From Saccharopolyspora galaxeae (lineage in GTDB: Bacteria; Actinomycetota; Actinomycetes; Mycobacteriales; Pseudonocardiaceae): a stretch of 64,000 bases of DNA. The position numbers and the translations under genes are program-made. Below the pieces are notes generated by a model. That model was not told the origin of the DNA and ran no database searches. It saw only the letters and a program-made list of their open reading frames with translations. The stretch lies in assembly GCF_016526145.1 (NCBI RefSeq), contig NZ_JADDUE010000012.1, positions 1-64,000 of the forward strand, given 5' to 3'. Positions 44,315 through 52,581 of the stretch are shown here, in pieces (position 1 is the stretch's first letter; the number at the start of each line of letters is the position of its first letter).

Positions 44315-45820
44315 GTGCATCATCGGAACGCGAGTGGGCGCGCAGTGATCGAAAGGTTCACCTCGATCGCCGCCAGGTTCTCGGACGCGGTCGCCGTACG
44401 GGATTCGGGTGGCGCGGAACTCACCTACAACGAGCTGTACGAGAACGCTCAGGACCTGGCCGACGAACTGCTTCGCGCGGACGTCGATCCAGCGGGGCTG
44501 ATCGCGGTGGACATTCCTTCCGGCATCGATTCCACTATCGCGTTCGTCGCGGTCTGGCTGCTCGGCGGGGCTTACCTTCCGCTGGCTCGTTCCGGTCCTT
44601 CCGCGCGGAACGAGCGGATCATCGCGGATGCCGCTCCGCAGGCCGTCCTGACCCTGGCCGGGGACGACTCGGCTGCACCGCTGCTGTGCGGGAAGTACGC
44701 GCTCGAGCTGCGACCGGGCTCCCGACGGCCGACGGCGGGTACGGCCTACGTCATCTACACCTCGGGGACCACGGGCGTGCCGAAAGGTGTCCCGGTTTCG
44801 CAGCGGAACCTGACCGCGTTGTTCGATGCGGTCGCGCCCTGGTTCGACGTCGGGTTGGCCGACCGGTGGCTGGTGTTCCACTCGCCCGCTTTCGACTTTT
44901 CGGTGTGGGAATTGTGGGGCGCGTTGAGCACCGGAGGAACCGCGGTGATCCCGGACGGCTGGACCGTCCGGGATCCGCACCGGTGCGCGGAACTGATCCG
45001 GCGCGAGGGGATATCCGTGCTGAGCCAGACACCGACGGCTTTCCGGGAGCTGTCGCCGGAACTGTGCGCGGGAAATCCCGGGAGCCTGCGAATCCGGTAC
45101 GTGGTGTTCGGCGGGGAGCGGCTGCAAGCGGGCCTGCTCGCGAAGTTCCGGGAAATCTCGCCGGCAGTGCTGTACAACATGTACGGAATCACGGAGGTCA
45201 CCGTGCACGCCACGATCCGCCGGATATCCCTGAACGACATCGAATGCAACGGGCAGAACATCGGCGAGCCGCTGCCAGGATTCGCCGCCCGCGTCGTCGA
45301 TGAGCACGACCAGCCGGTAACGCCGGGCAACGCGGGAGAGCTGCTGCTGTCCGGGCCGCAGGTGGTGGCGGGCTACCTCGGCCGGCCGGAGCTCACCGCG
45401 GAGAAGTTCACCGCCGCGTCCGGACGGGTGTTCTACCGCAGCGGCGACCTTGTGCGGTGGGAAGACGACGGGCTGGTGTACGTGGGCCGCAACGACGACC
45501 AGGTGAAGATTCGCGGGCACCGCATCGAACTGGGTGAGGTCGAGCGCGCGCTGCAAACCGTCCCGGAGGTCTCCGCGGCGGTCTGCGTCGCGCTGCGCGG
45601 GGACGGCGGAACCCGGCTCGCGTGCGGATACCTCACCGCAGGCAGCACCGAACTGCCCCGCAGAAGGTGGCGGCAGGCCCTCGCGGACCGGCTGCCCGCC
45701 TACATGATCCCGGAAGCGTTCACCCGCCTGGAAACGATCCCGCGAACAGACAACGGAAAGATCGACCGCGCAGCACTCGAGCAGATGTTCCGGAGGGCGC
45801 CGTGCAAGCCGATGCCATGA
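44315..45820 (+). CDS. Free-standing adenylation domain, predicted threonine-activating
   Basis: This protein of about 501 aa is a single NRPS-type A domain that should activate an amino acid with ATP and load it on the carrier protein encoded next. Core motifs: TSGTTGVPKG (A3), FDFSVWELW (A4), NMYGITE (A5), YRSGDLVR (A7), the A8 segment GRNDDQVKIRGHRIELGE, and NGKIDR (A10, with the catalytic Lys). My hand alignment to GrsA gives the pocket D-F-W-S-V-G-M-V-H-K, eight of ten matching the known threonine code D-F-W-N-I-G-M-V-H-K. It parallels the A part of SyrB1. Possible starts are TTG 44285, GTG 44315 and GTG 44345. Its stop overlaps the carrier gene. Confidence 0.9.
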   Translation: MHHRNASGRAVIERFTSIAARFSDAVAVRDSGGAELTYNELYENAQDLADELLRADVDPAGLIAVDIPSGIDSTIAFVAVWLLGGAYLPLARSGPSARNERIIADAAPQAVLTLAGDDSAAPLLCGKYALELRPGSRRPTAGTAYVIYTSGTTGVPKGVPVSQRNLTALFDAVAPWFDVGLADRWLVFHSPAFDFSVWELWGALSTGGTAVIPDGWTVRDPHRCAELIRREGISVLSQTPTAFRELSPELCAGNPGSLRIRYVVFGGERLQAGLLAKFREISPAVLYNMYGITEVTVHATIRRISLNDIECNGQNIGEPLPGFAARVVDEHDQPVTPGNAGELLLSGPQVVAGYLGRPELTAEKFTAASGRVFYRSGDLVRWEDDGLVYVGRNDDQVKIRGHRIELGEVERALQTVPEVSAAVCVALRGDGGTRLACGYLTAGSTELPRRRWRQALADRLPAYMIPEAFTRLETIPRTDNGKIDRAALEQMFRRAPCKPMP

Positions 45821-46065
45821 AGTCCGATGCCGCGAAAATCGAACGATCGGTCGTGGAGTGGCTCCGCGCCGAACTGGATGATCCCGAAATCACCGCCTCC
45901 GACAATTTCCTGGACGTTGGTGCGCATTCGCTCACCTTCGCCAAGCTCAACAGGTTCCTGAGCGATTCCTTCGGGGTCGCCCTGGAAGCGCGGGAAACCT
46001 ACGAGGCCCCGCTGCACGAGGCCGTCGCAAACCGACGTTCCGTCGATCGACCAGCGCACCGGTAG
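45802..46065 (+). CDS. Stand-alone peptidyl carrier protein
   Basis: This 87-aa carrier protein has the phosphopantetheine site DNFLDVGAHSL, the serine being the attachment point. It should hold threonine as a thioester while the halogenase works on it, as the T domain of SyrB1 does for SyrB2. GTG 45802 is preferred because GGAGG (45792-45796) lies five bases upstream, giving a 19-base overlap with the A-domain gene. ATG 45817 overlaps that gene's stop (ATGA) and is an alternative. The halogenase gene begins ten bases after its stop. Confidence 0.9.
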   Translation: MQADAMKSDAAKIERSVVEWLRAELDDPEITASDNFLDVGAHSLTFAKLNRFLSDSFGVALEARETYEAPLHEAVANRRSVDRPAHR

Positions 46066-46074
46066 GAGATTGCC

Positions 46075-47034
46075 GTGACCGAGAACCTCGACATCGACCA
46101 CTCGCTGTCCGCTGCGGACGAGGAGTTCTTCCAGCGGAACGGCTACATCGGCCCGATCACCGTCTACACCCCCGAAGAAATGGACGAGATGTGGCGGACG
46201 GTCCGCAGGCAGACGCTGGACCGATCGCACGCGGCCTACCCGGAAGACGCCAGTTCCGGCGGAACGAACATCGCGAACTACGACCGCCACCTGGACATCG
46301 ACCTGCTCGCGCAGCACGTCTGCAACGCGCGCATCGTCGATCGCGTCGCCTCGGTGCTGGGGCCGGACATCCTCTGCTGGCGCACCGAGTTCTTCCCCAA
46401 GTACCCGGGCGACGAGGGAACCGACTGGCACCAGGCGGACACCTTCGCCAACGCGAGCGGAAAGCCGCAGATCCTCTGGCCCGGCGAGTCCGAGGACGAC
46501 TTCGGGGCGGGCACGATCACGGTGTGGACCGCGTTCACCGAGTCGACCCGGGAGAACGGCTGCCTGCAGATCATCCCGGGTTCCCAGAACAAGATGAACT
46601 ACGACGAGACGAAGCGCATGGACTACAGCGAGTCCCGCATCAATGCCGAGCAGAAGGACGGGATCGCGCGGGGGTTCTTCGGATACGATTACCGGCAGCT
46701 GCAGATCGATCCGGACTGGACGCCCAACGAATCCGACGCCTTCTCGCTGGTGATGGAGAAGGGCCAGTGCGTCATCTTCTGGTCGACGCTGATGCACGCT
46801 TCGCTGCCGAACACGAGCGAGGGCAAGAACTATCGCATGGGCTTCGCCTCCCGATATGTGCCGACCAAGGTCCGCGTCTATCCGGACACCGACTCGGTGC
46901 AGGAGTACGGCGGGAGCATTCCGCTGGAGAACTACGGGGCCGTCGTGGCGCGCGGCGAAGACCGCTACGGGCACAACCGGATCGCCACCCGGACGCTGCG
47001 CGGGACGCCGTTCCGGACTCGAACCGCTTCTTGA
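46075..47034 (+). CDS. SyrB2-type non-heme Fe(II)/2-oxoglutarate halogenase
   Basis: This 319-aa protein closely resembles SyrB2, the enzyme that chlorinates the C4 methyl of carrier-bound threonine in syringomycin synthesis, and Thr3 of the 4-chlorothreonine producer Streptomyces sp. OH-5093. The facial-triad carboxylate is replaced by alanine: [13 protein letters not shown] gives H119 and A121, leaving room for chloride on iron. The second histidine is H241 in STLMHAS, followed by [11 protein letters not shown] for 2-oxoglutarate binding. Family signatures [13 protein letters not shown] and [15 protein letters not shown] are intact. GGTAGGAG supports GTG 46075. The enzyme needs the A domain and carrier protein upstream. 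Confidence 0.95.
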   Translation: MTENLDIDHSLSAADEEFFQRNGYIGPITVYTPEEMDEMWRTVRRQTLDRSHAAYPEDASSGGTNIANYDRHLDIDLLAQHVCNARIVDRVASVLGPDILCWRTEFFPKYPGDEGTDWHQADTFANASGKPQILWPGESEDDFGAGTITVWTAFTESTRENGCLQIIPGSQNKMNYDETKRMDYSESRINAEQKDGIARGFFGYDYRQLQIDPDWTPNESDAFSLVMEKGQCVIFWSTLMHASLPNTSEGKNYRMGFASRYVPTKVRVYPDTDSVQEYGGSIPLENYGAVVARGEDRYGHNRIATRTLRGTPFRTRTAS

Positions 47035-47085
47035 CGCGGCCCGGCCCGGTGCTGCGAAGCGCCGCGCGACCGTTAGACCATACGG

Positions 47086-47091
47086 TACGAT
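47086..47091 (+). promoter_or_regulatory. Possible internal leaderless promoter, TACGAT
   Basis: TACGAT ends seven bases before ATG 47099, in the only real gap of the cluster (64 bp). An own promoter for the immunity and export genes would let protection be made before or without the toxin genes. Confidence 0.4.
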
Positions 47092-47098
47092 CGGTGAA

Positions 47099-47797
47099 AT
47101 GAACGATCCCGTGGTTCATCAACTCGCCGTGTACCTGGACGACACCTACGCGACCGAGGTCAGCACCACCGTCATCGCCGGCGCGCTGCACGACGAGCAG
47201 CGCTGTCTCGCCGTCCGGGACAACATCGTGCATCCCCAGGGCGGCGGCCAGCCGGCGGACATCGCGACGCTGAACGGGGCTGCGGCCTCGGTCGTCCGGG
47301 TGCAGCACGATCAGCCGCTGGTCGCGCTCGTGCCCGAGCTGCCTGCCGGGGAGCTGCCCGCGGTGGGCGAGCGGGTTTCCGTCGCGGTGGACCGGGCCGC
47401 CCGGCTCGAGCACGCCGCCCTGCACACCGCGGGTCACCTGGTGGATGCGGCCGTGCGCGCGCGGGATTACCGGCACATCGTCAGCAATCACTTTCCCGGC
47501 CAGGCCCGCATCGAGTTCGAGGCGGGCACGGCATTGGAAGACGCCGAGGAGTTCGTCGCCACGGTGCAGGCCGATGTGCACGCCGTGATCGACAAGGACC
47601 TGCCGGTCGAGGCGTACTGGGCGGACGGGCGCCGCTACGTGCGGATCGGCGAGTTCTCGCTGGACGAGTGCGCCGGCACGCACGTTTCGCACCTGGACGA
47701 ACTCGGCGATCTGGTGGTCCGCTCGGCCAAGGTGAAGAAGGGACGGCTCAAGGTTGGCTACTCCGCGCGCTACCGCGAAGGGGCGGTCCGGCGGTAA
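47099..47797 (+). CDS. AlaX-type tRNA-editing deacylase, predicted self-resistance
   Basis: This 232-aa stand-alone editing domain of the AlaRS/ThrRS class II type has the zinc ligands H109 and H113 (HTAGH) and C191 and H195 (CAGTH), plus the family HPQGGGQPAD. It lacks a synthetase core, so it should remove wrong amino acids from tRNA in trans. Next to a threonine halogenase the likely substrate is chlorothreonyl-tRNA(Thr), as FthB removes fluorothreonine in Streptomyces cattleya. A general Ala/Ser-tRNA proofreading role cannot be ruled out. It overlaps the exporter gene by 44 bases and may have its own promoter. Confidence 0.88.
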   Translation: MNDPVVHQLAVYLDDTYATEVSTTVIAGALHDEQRCLAVRDNIVHPQGGGQPADIATLNGAAASVVRVQHDQPLVALVPELPAGELPAVGERVSVAVDRAARLEHAALHTAGHLVDAAVRARDYRHIVSNHFPGQARIEFEAGTALEDAEEFVATVQADVHAVIDKDLPVEAYWADGRRYVRIGEFSLDECAGTHVSHLDELGDLVVRSAKVKKGRLKVGYSARYREGAVRR

Positions 47798-48722
47798 CGA
47801 AGCGTGGGCGGCCCGGCTCGGCCGTTCCGCATCGGCCGGGGACCTCGCGGTCGTCGGCGTCGCGGCGGTGTGGGGGTCGTCCTACGCGGTGATGCAGGCC
47901 GTCAACGCCACCGGCCTGTCCTTCCCGAACTTCCTCGCGCTGCGGTTCGCCGCGGCCGCGTTGCCGCTGCTGGTCTACGCGGTTCTCGCGCGGGTCCGGG
48001 TGAATCGGCGCGAACTGCGCCACGGGCTGCTCTACGGCGCGCTGCTGTTCACGATCCTGCTGCTGGAGACGTCGGGGGTGGCCTACACCAGCGCTGCCAA
48101 CGCGGGGTTCCTGATCACCCTGTCGGTGATCCTGGTGCCGCTCTACAGCAGGGTGTTCGGCGGAGTGCGGCAGCGGCCCGCGATCTACGCGCTGTCGGCC
48201 GTAGCGCTGCTCGGGTGCGCAGCGTTGACGCTGGGGAGCTCCGGGGCACCGTTCGCGGTGCGGCCGGGCGATGGGCTGATCCTGGCGGCGGCTCTGGTGC
48301 GCGCTTACCAGATCTTCTCGTTCGGGCGGACCTCGAGCCATCGCGACTTCAACGTGCTGTCGGTGACGCTGGTCGAGGTCGTCGTGGTCGCCGCGCTGAG
48401 CCTTCTGGTGTCGCCGCTGTTCGGTCCGCTGCTGACCGAGCAGGTTTCCGCGATCACGCCGGGGGTGTGGGTGCTGATCGCGTACCTCGGCGTGCTGGGC
48501 ACCGCGTTCGCGTTCGCGGCGCAGCTGTTCGCGGCTCGCCGGACCAGCGCCACGCGGGTCGCCATCATCATGTCCACCGAGCCGGTCTTCGCGGCGTTCT
48601 TCGCGATCGTCCTGCGCGGGGAGGGGCTGATGCTCATGCAGATCGTGGGCGGGGTGCTGATCGTCGTCGCGGCCGCGTTCGGGCGCCTGCTGGAGAACCG
48701 CGCGCAGGAGGCCGCGGCGTGA
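47754..48722 (+). CDS. EamA/DMT-family exporter
   Basis: This 322-aa drug/metabolite transporter has about ten membrane helices in two EamA repeats. The first begins VVGVAAVWGSSYAVMQAV, and the second has ITPGVWVLIAYLGVLGTAFAFA and STEPVFAAFFAIVL. EamA proteins often export amino acids or their analogues; FthC beside the fluorothreonine genes is of this type. The inferred job is to pump out the chlorinated threonine. A TTG start at 47754, inside the deacylase gene, is needed to include the first helix, as no ATG or GTG occurs between. The stop overlaps the thioesterase GTG (GTGA). Confidence 0.88.
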   Translation: MATPRATAKGRSGGNEAWAARLGRSASAGDLAVVGVAAVWGSSYAVMQAVNATGLSFPNFLALRFAAAALPLLVYAVLARVRVNRRELRHGLLYGALLFTILLLETSGVAYTSAANAGFLITLSVILVPLYSRVFGGVRQRPAIYALSAVALLGCAALTLGSSGAPFAVRPGDGLILAAALVRAYQIFSFGRTSSHRDFNVLSVTLVEVVVVAALSLLVSPLFGPLLTEQVSAITPGVWVLIAYLGVLGTAFAFAAQLFAARRTSATRVAIIMSTEPVFAAFFAIVLRGEGLMLMQIVGGVLIVVAAAFGRLLENRAQEAAA

Positions 48723-49408
48723 CGCCGGCCGGTCGGCTTCCGGCTGTCGCGCTCATCCCACCTGCCTGCTGCGGCGCGGGCTACTTCCGCCGACTCCGCC
48801 GGGCGCTGGGGGCCGGGGTGGAGATCTGCGGAGTCGAGTTGCCCGGCCGCGGACGCCGGTACCGGGAACCCGCGCTGACCTCGGCTGAACGGGCTCTCCG
48901 GGACGTGCAAGCGCAGGTTCCGCACTCGGTGGGGGTGGTTTACGGCGAGAGCCTGGGCGCCTACATCGGCCTGGCGCTGCTCGCCGAGCGCGGCGTGCGG
49001 ACCTGCCTGATCGCCGCGTCCAATCCGGCTCCGCGCACTCGCGACGACATCGATCTCGCGGGCATCGATTCGCTCGACGGCGCCGCCGCGATCCTGTCCC
49101 GGCTCGGCGGCGGTCCGCCTGCGGAGCTGGGGCAGGACCCCGCCGTCGCCGCGCAGGCGCACGCGCTGATCCGGAGTGATCTGCTGCTGTCGCAGGGATT
49201 CATCGAGCTGACCCGGCGGCTGGTGGTGGACGGGGACGTTCGCGTGCTCGCCGGTTCCGAGGACGGCGGGATGCAGCAGCCGGAGGCCTGGCAGCGGCAC
49301 ACCCGGGGTTCGTGCAGCACGGTTCGGCTGACGGGACCGCATCTGCTCTCCGGCGCGAATCCACGCGGTGTCGCCGATGCCGTCCTCGCAGTGCTGCGGG
49401 AACGGTGA
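48719..49408 (+). CDS. Type II thioesterase
   Basis: This 229-aa alpha/beta hydrolase has the nucleophile S78 in YGESLGAY, an acidic residue in AGSEDGG and a histidine in TGPHLLSG, the triad of external thioesterases. The N-terminal IPPACCGAGYFRRL and ELPGRGRR match family members. In NRPS clusters such enzymes free stalled or finished thioesters; since no condensation domain or other module exists here, it should release the chlorinated threonine from the carrier protein as the free amino acid. Start GTG 48719 overlaps the exporter stop. Confidence 0.87.
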   Translation: MTPAGRLPAVALIPPACCGAGYFRRLRRALGAGVEICGVELPGRGRRYREPALTSAERALRDVQAQVPHSVGVVYGESLGAYIGLALLAERGVRTCLIAASNPAPRTRDDIDLAGIDSLDGAAAILSRLGGGPPAELGQDPAVAAQAHALIRSDLLLSQGFIELTRRLVVDGDVRVLAGSEDGGMQQPEAWQRHTRGSCSTVRLTGPHLLSGANPRGVADAVLAVLRER

Positions 49409-49411
49409 CGG

Positions 49412-50002
49412 TCATTGCCGCGCGGCGCTGTCCACGTGCAACGGCGAGGCGATCACGACGGTGATGTCGGCCGGGTCCGCACCGGTCGAGTACGTGTGCG
49501 GCTGATCGCCGGGGAAGGACAGGCAATCACCGGGAGCGAGATCCGCGAGATCGGCGTTCGCGCCCGCGCGGAGCTCACCCGAGGCCACGATGAGGCTTTC
49601 GATCGTTCCGGGCGCGTGCGGCGCACCCGTCGTTTCGTGTTCGGCCGGGATCCGGAGCCGCCAGATCTCGACCGAGTAGCTGCCGTGCAGGCGCCGCAGC
49701 AGTTCGCGCGTGGGGCCGTCCGGATCGCCGGGCGTGCCGGGCACTTTCACGGACGTTTCGGTGCTTTGGAAGCTCACGAGGTCGGCCAGCGGCAGCGCCA
49801 GCGCCACCGCCAGCGCGTCCAAGGTGCCGATCGTGGGGTTGCCGCTGCCGGCTTCGATGCTGGAAAGCGCCGCTTTGCTGATGCCTGCGCGACGGGCCAG
49901 CTCGGCACTGGTGAGGCCGCGGGCGCTGCGGATGCGCTTGACGTGCGCGCCGATCGCGCGGCCCGTCGAGCGCGACACCGGATCGCCTTGGGCCTGCGTC
50001 AC
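49412..50002 (-). CDS. XRE-cupin transcriptional regulator
   Basis: This 196-aa regulator has an N-terminal helix-turn-helix (RSARGLTSAELARRAGISKAA is cut here as LTSAELARRAGIS at about residues 29-41) and a C-terminal cupin (ESLIVASGELRAG, then PGDCLSFPGDQPHTYST). XRE-cupin proteins bind small ligands in the barrel. It is convergent with the thioesterase gene, three bases between stops, so it may control the cluster without being in the operon. GGGAGGG lies before GTG 50002. Confidence 0.85.
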   Translation of the reverse strand: MTQAQGDPVSRSTGRAIGAHVKRIRSARGLTSAELARRAGISKAALSSIEAGSGNPTIGTLDALAVALALPLADLVSFQSTETSVKVPGTPGDPDGPTRELLRRLHGSYSVEIWRLRIPAEHETTGAPHAPGTIESLIVASGELRAGANADLADLAPGDCLSFPGDQPHTYSTGADPADITVVIASPLHVDSAARQ

Positions 50003-50096
50003 AATCCCTCCCGCGCACCGTGCTCGCAATGCAGTTCGACGCGCGGAGCGTAGCAACCGGTCCCGGCGCACACCGGAAACCGCCGCGTCGACGGGC

Positions 50097-50330
50097 TCAT
50101 GGCCTGCCGCGGGGATGCGTGCAGCAGCACCAGCCCGATCGCGTCGTGCCCGGCTGCGCCGACCGCGGTGGGAGCAATGTGCCGTGCAGCGACCAGTTCT
50201 CGCCGTCCCGGCTCCAGTGCAGGTAGTCGCGCTGCCACGGCCGCCGCGCGACCAGTCGCCGTTCGTGCAGCTCGTGCTGGGTTTCCCACGCTCTTCCGAT
50301 GCCGTGCAGCGCGCGCTGGAGCAACATCAT
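50097..50330 (-). CDS. Conserved actinobacterial small protein, 77 aa
   Basis: This begins MMLLQRALHGIGRAWETQHEL and contains RPWQRDYLHWSRDGENWSLHG, ending with a cysteine-rich tail (GWCCCTHPRG). I recognise the HWxxDGxxWxLHG pattern from short actinobacterial proteins without known function. GGAGGG sits five bases before the double ATG. A palindrome in the leader suggests regulated expression. It is 94 bp upstream of the XRE-cupin gene on the same strand, so the two may share a transcript. Confidence 0.72.
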   Translation of the reverse strand: MMLLQRALHGIGRAWETQHELHERRLVARRPWQRDYLHWSRDGENWSLHGTLLPPRSAQPGTTRSGWCCCTHPRGRP

Positions 50331-50339
50331 CGAGCCCTC

Positions 50340-50367
50340 CCTGTGTTCTTTAAAACGAACACACAGG
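50340..50367 (-). promoter_or_regulatory. Palindromic operator candidate before the 77-aa gene
   Basis: CCTGTGTTC (50340-50348) and GAACACACAGG (50357-50367) form an inverted repeat around TTTAAAAC, just upstream of the ribosome-binding site. TTATAT lies further upstream on the minus strand and could be the -10. Confidence 0.45.
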
Positions 50368-50464
50368 AAGATATAACAGCCGATGTGCCGATGAAAGTCG
50401 CCCGGTCGCAGGCAACCACGTTCTTTCCGCGGCTCACGCGCACGCGCCGGCTCGGCGGCGGGAA

Positions 50465-51319
50465 TCAGCGGGAGGCGGCCTGCTCGACCAGCTCGGCGGC
50501 GTATCCGGCCACCGTCTCCGGGCGGCTGCGCGGCAGCCAGTGCCCGCCGGGAACCCGGTGAACGCGCAGGTCCGGCACCCACTCCGCGATGCCGGTCTGC
50601 ACCGGCGGGTGCACGAACCGGTCCGCGCTCGGCGCGATCACCTGCACCGGGATGTCGGTGCGCCGCGGCTCGGGACGGGCGAAGCGCCGGAGCATGTTCG
50701 CCCGGTACAGCGCCAAGCCGTGGATCGCGTCCGGCAGCTCGGGCGCGCTCGCCGACCGGTCGAGCGCGCGGACGAGGCGTTGGGTGAGGCCGCTGCGCCA
50801 AGCCAGCTCCGGCAGCTTGGGAATCTGGAAGAAGCCGATGTAGCCGGAGGAAGCCAGCTGCGCCAGCAGCTCGCGCAGCGCGGGCAGCCCGGCCCGCACG
50901 CGGGACCGCATCCACCGCGCGGCGTGGTCCAGGCACGGGCCGGAGATCGAGGTGTACGAGGCGCCCCGTCCGCGCAGGTCGTCACCGGTGATCGCGTGCC
51001 AGGTCTGGATCGAGCCCCAGTCGTGCGCGAGCAGGTGCACCGGATGGTCCGGGCTGACGGCGTCCAGCACCGCCGTCAGGTCCTCCGCGAGCCGGTCGAG
51101 CAGGTAGGCGCTGTCCCGATGCGGCTTGTCCGACTCGCCCGCGCCGCGCACGTCGTAGGTGACGACGTGGAACCGGTCTTGCAGCGACTGCACGACGCCG
51201 TCCCACAGCGAGCGGTTGTCCGGATAGCCGTGCACGCACACCAGCGTCGGCGCGGTTCGCGGGCCGGATTCGACGACGGCCAGCGACGTACCGTCCCGGG
51301 AAACGACCCGCCGAACCAT
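50465..51319 (-). CDS. Alpha/beta hydrolase, epoxide-hydrolase-like
   Basis: This 284-aa alpha/beta hydrolase has HGYPDNRSLW for the oxyanion hole and an aspartate nucleophile in LLAHDWGS, the pattern of epoxide hydrolases and haloalkane dehalogenases rather than serine esterases. The histidine of the triad is in VPGGHWLPR. The substrate is unknown. AGGAGG lies seven bases before ATG 51319 and a perfect palindrome overlaps this leader, suggesting control by a repressor encoded elsewhere. Confidence 0.87.
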   Translation of the reverse strand: MVRRVVSRDGTSLAVVESGPRTAPTLVCVHGYPDNRSLWDGVVQSLQDRFHVVTYDVRGAGESDKPHRDSAYLLDRLAEDLTAVLDAVSPDHPVHLLAHDWGSIQTWHAITGDDLRGRGASYTSISGPCLDHAARWMRSRVRAGLPALRELLAQLASSGYIGFFQIPKLPELAWRSGLTQRLVRALDRSASAPELPDAIHGLALYRANMLRRFARPEPRRTDIPVQVIAPSADRFVHPPVQTGIAEWVPDLRVHRVPGGHWLPRSRPETVAGYAAELVEQAASR

Positions 51320-51332
51320 CGCAAAACCTCCT

Positions 51333-51347
51333 GTTACCGGAAGTAAC
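51333..51347 (-). promoter_or_regulatory. Palindromic operator GTTAC-N5-GTAAC
   Basis: GTTAC (51333-51337) and GTAAC (51343-51347) are perfect inverted arms around CGGAA, directly next to the AGGAGG of the hydrolase gene. The size suits a TetR- or MarR-type repressor. Confidence 0.55.
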
Positions 51348-51451
51348 GGCTACTGGAGGTGGAACTATGCAGCGTCCGGCGCAGCGCTGTCAACGCGCTG
51401 CCGCGATCGTGCGGGGCGACGGCTGTTCCCCGCCGCAGCAGTGCGGCCGGC

Positions 51452-52505
51452 TCAGCCGAGCAGCGGCCGCACCTTCTGGCCGAAGTCGTGCACGCCCTTC
51501 TCGAACTCGTCGAAGGTGAACATCACCCCGCGCACGCCCGGCATCGAGGTCACCTTGTCGAGCTGGCGGGCGATCGTCTCGTGCGAGCCGACCAGGGTGC
51601 CCATGTTGAGGTTGATCGCGCCTTCCGGCAGGTTGATCGTCTTCGCCGTGCCGCCCTCCGGCGCGGAGGCGTCCTTGGCGCCCTCGTCGGCCATGTAGCC
51701 GAGAGCTTCCAGGTCCGCGCCGGCGTGGTAGGAGCGCCACTTCGCCCAGGCTTCTTCGTCGGTCTCGGCCATGATGAGCATGAACAGCGGCAGCGAACCC
51801 ACGTCCCGGCCGGTCCGCTCGGCCGCGGCCGCGAGCCGCTGCACCGGATCCGCGTAGTTCTCCGGGGCGTTGACGCCCGGGGTGAGCACGAAGTTGTAGT
51901 CGCCGACCTCCGCGGTCATCCGCATCCCGCGATCCGACTGGCCCGCGCAGACCACGTCCACGTGCCCGGACGGGCGCGGTTACAGGCGGCAGTCGCTCAT
52001 GCCGAAGAACTCACCGTCCAAGTTGGACACTCCGGTGGTCCAGAGTTCGCGCAGCACCCGGACGTATTCGGTCGAGTAGTCGTAGCGCCGCTCGAAGTAC
52101 TCGTCGCCCGGCCACAGGCCCATCTGGTCGTACTCGTTTCTTGGCCCAGCCGGAGACGATGTTGACCCCGAAGCGGCCGGGCGCGATCGAGTCGATCGTC
52201 GTGGCCATCCGCGCCACCATCGCGGGCGGCAGCGTGAGCACCGCCGTCGATGCGTAGAGCCGGATCCGCTCGGTCACCGCGGCCAGCCCGGCCATCATCG
52301 TGAACGATTCCAGGTTGTGGTCCCAGAACTCCGTCTTGCCGCCGAAACCGCGCAGCTTGATCATGGACAGCGCGAACGCGAACCCCTGTCGCTCCGCCTC
52401 CAGCGCCACGTTCTTGTTCAGCTCGAACGACGGCATGTACTGCGGTGCGTTCTCCGAGATCAGCCAGCCGTTGTTCCCGATCGGCAGGAAAACGCCGAAA
52501 TCCAT
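51452..52505 (-). pseudogene. RutA-like flavin monooxygenase, frameshifted and with a stop
   Basis: The sequence starts [16 protein letters not shown] and continues [18 protein letters not shown] and [13 protein letters not shown], very like pyrimidine monooxygenase RutA. An extra A in AAGAAACGAG (52137-52141 region) shifts the frame; the protein would continue [14 protein letters not shown] in the next frame. A TAA then interrupts DCRL-PRPSG at 51980-51982, after which DVVCAGQSDRGM onward is open to 51452. Two independent lesions make a pseudogene likely. The gene is otherwise full length with GAGGAAC before its ATG, so the loss is recent. Confidence 0.85.
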
Positions 52506-52581
52506 GGGTGTTCCTCACGTCAGATGCATTCGCGCGGAACATACGGCGACCTACCGGCGGCCGGTGCCGCCAAGTAGCGGA

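Noticed and set aside
46075-47034. Phytanoyl-CoA-type hydroxylase instead of a halogenase
   Set aside because: The iron-binding carboxylate is replaced by alanine (HQA), and the protein matches SyrB2 along its length, with A domain and carrier genes beside it.
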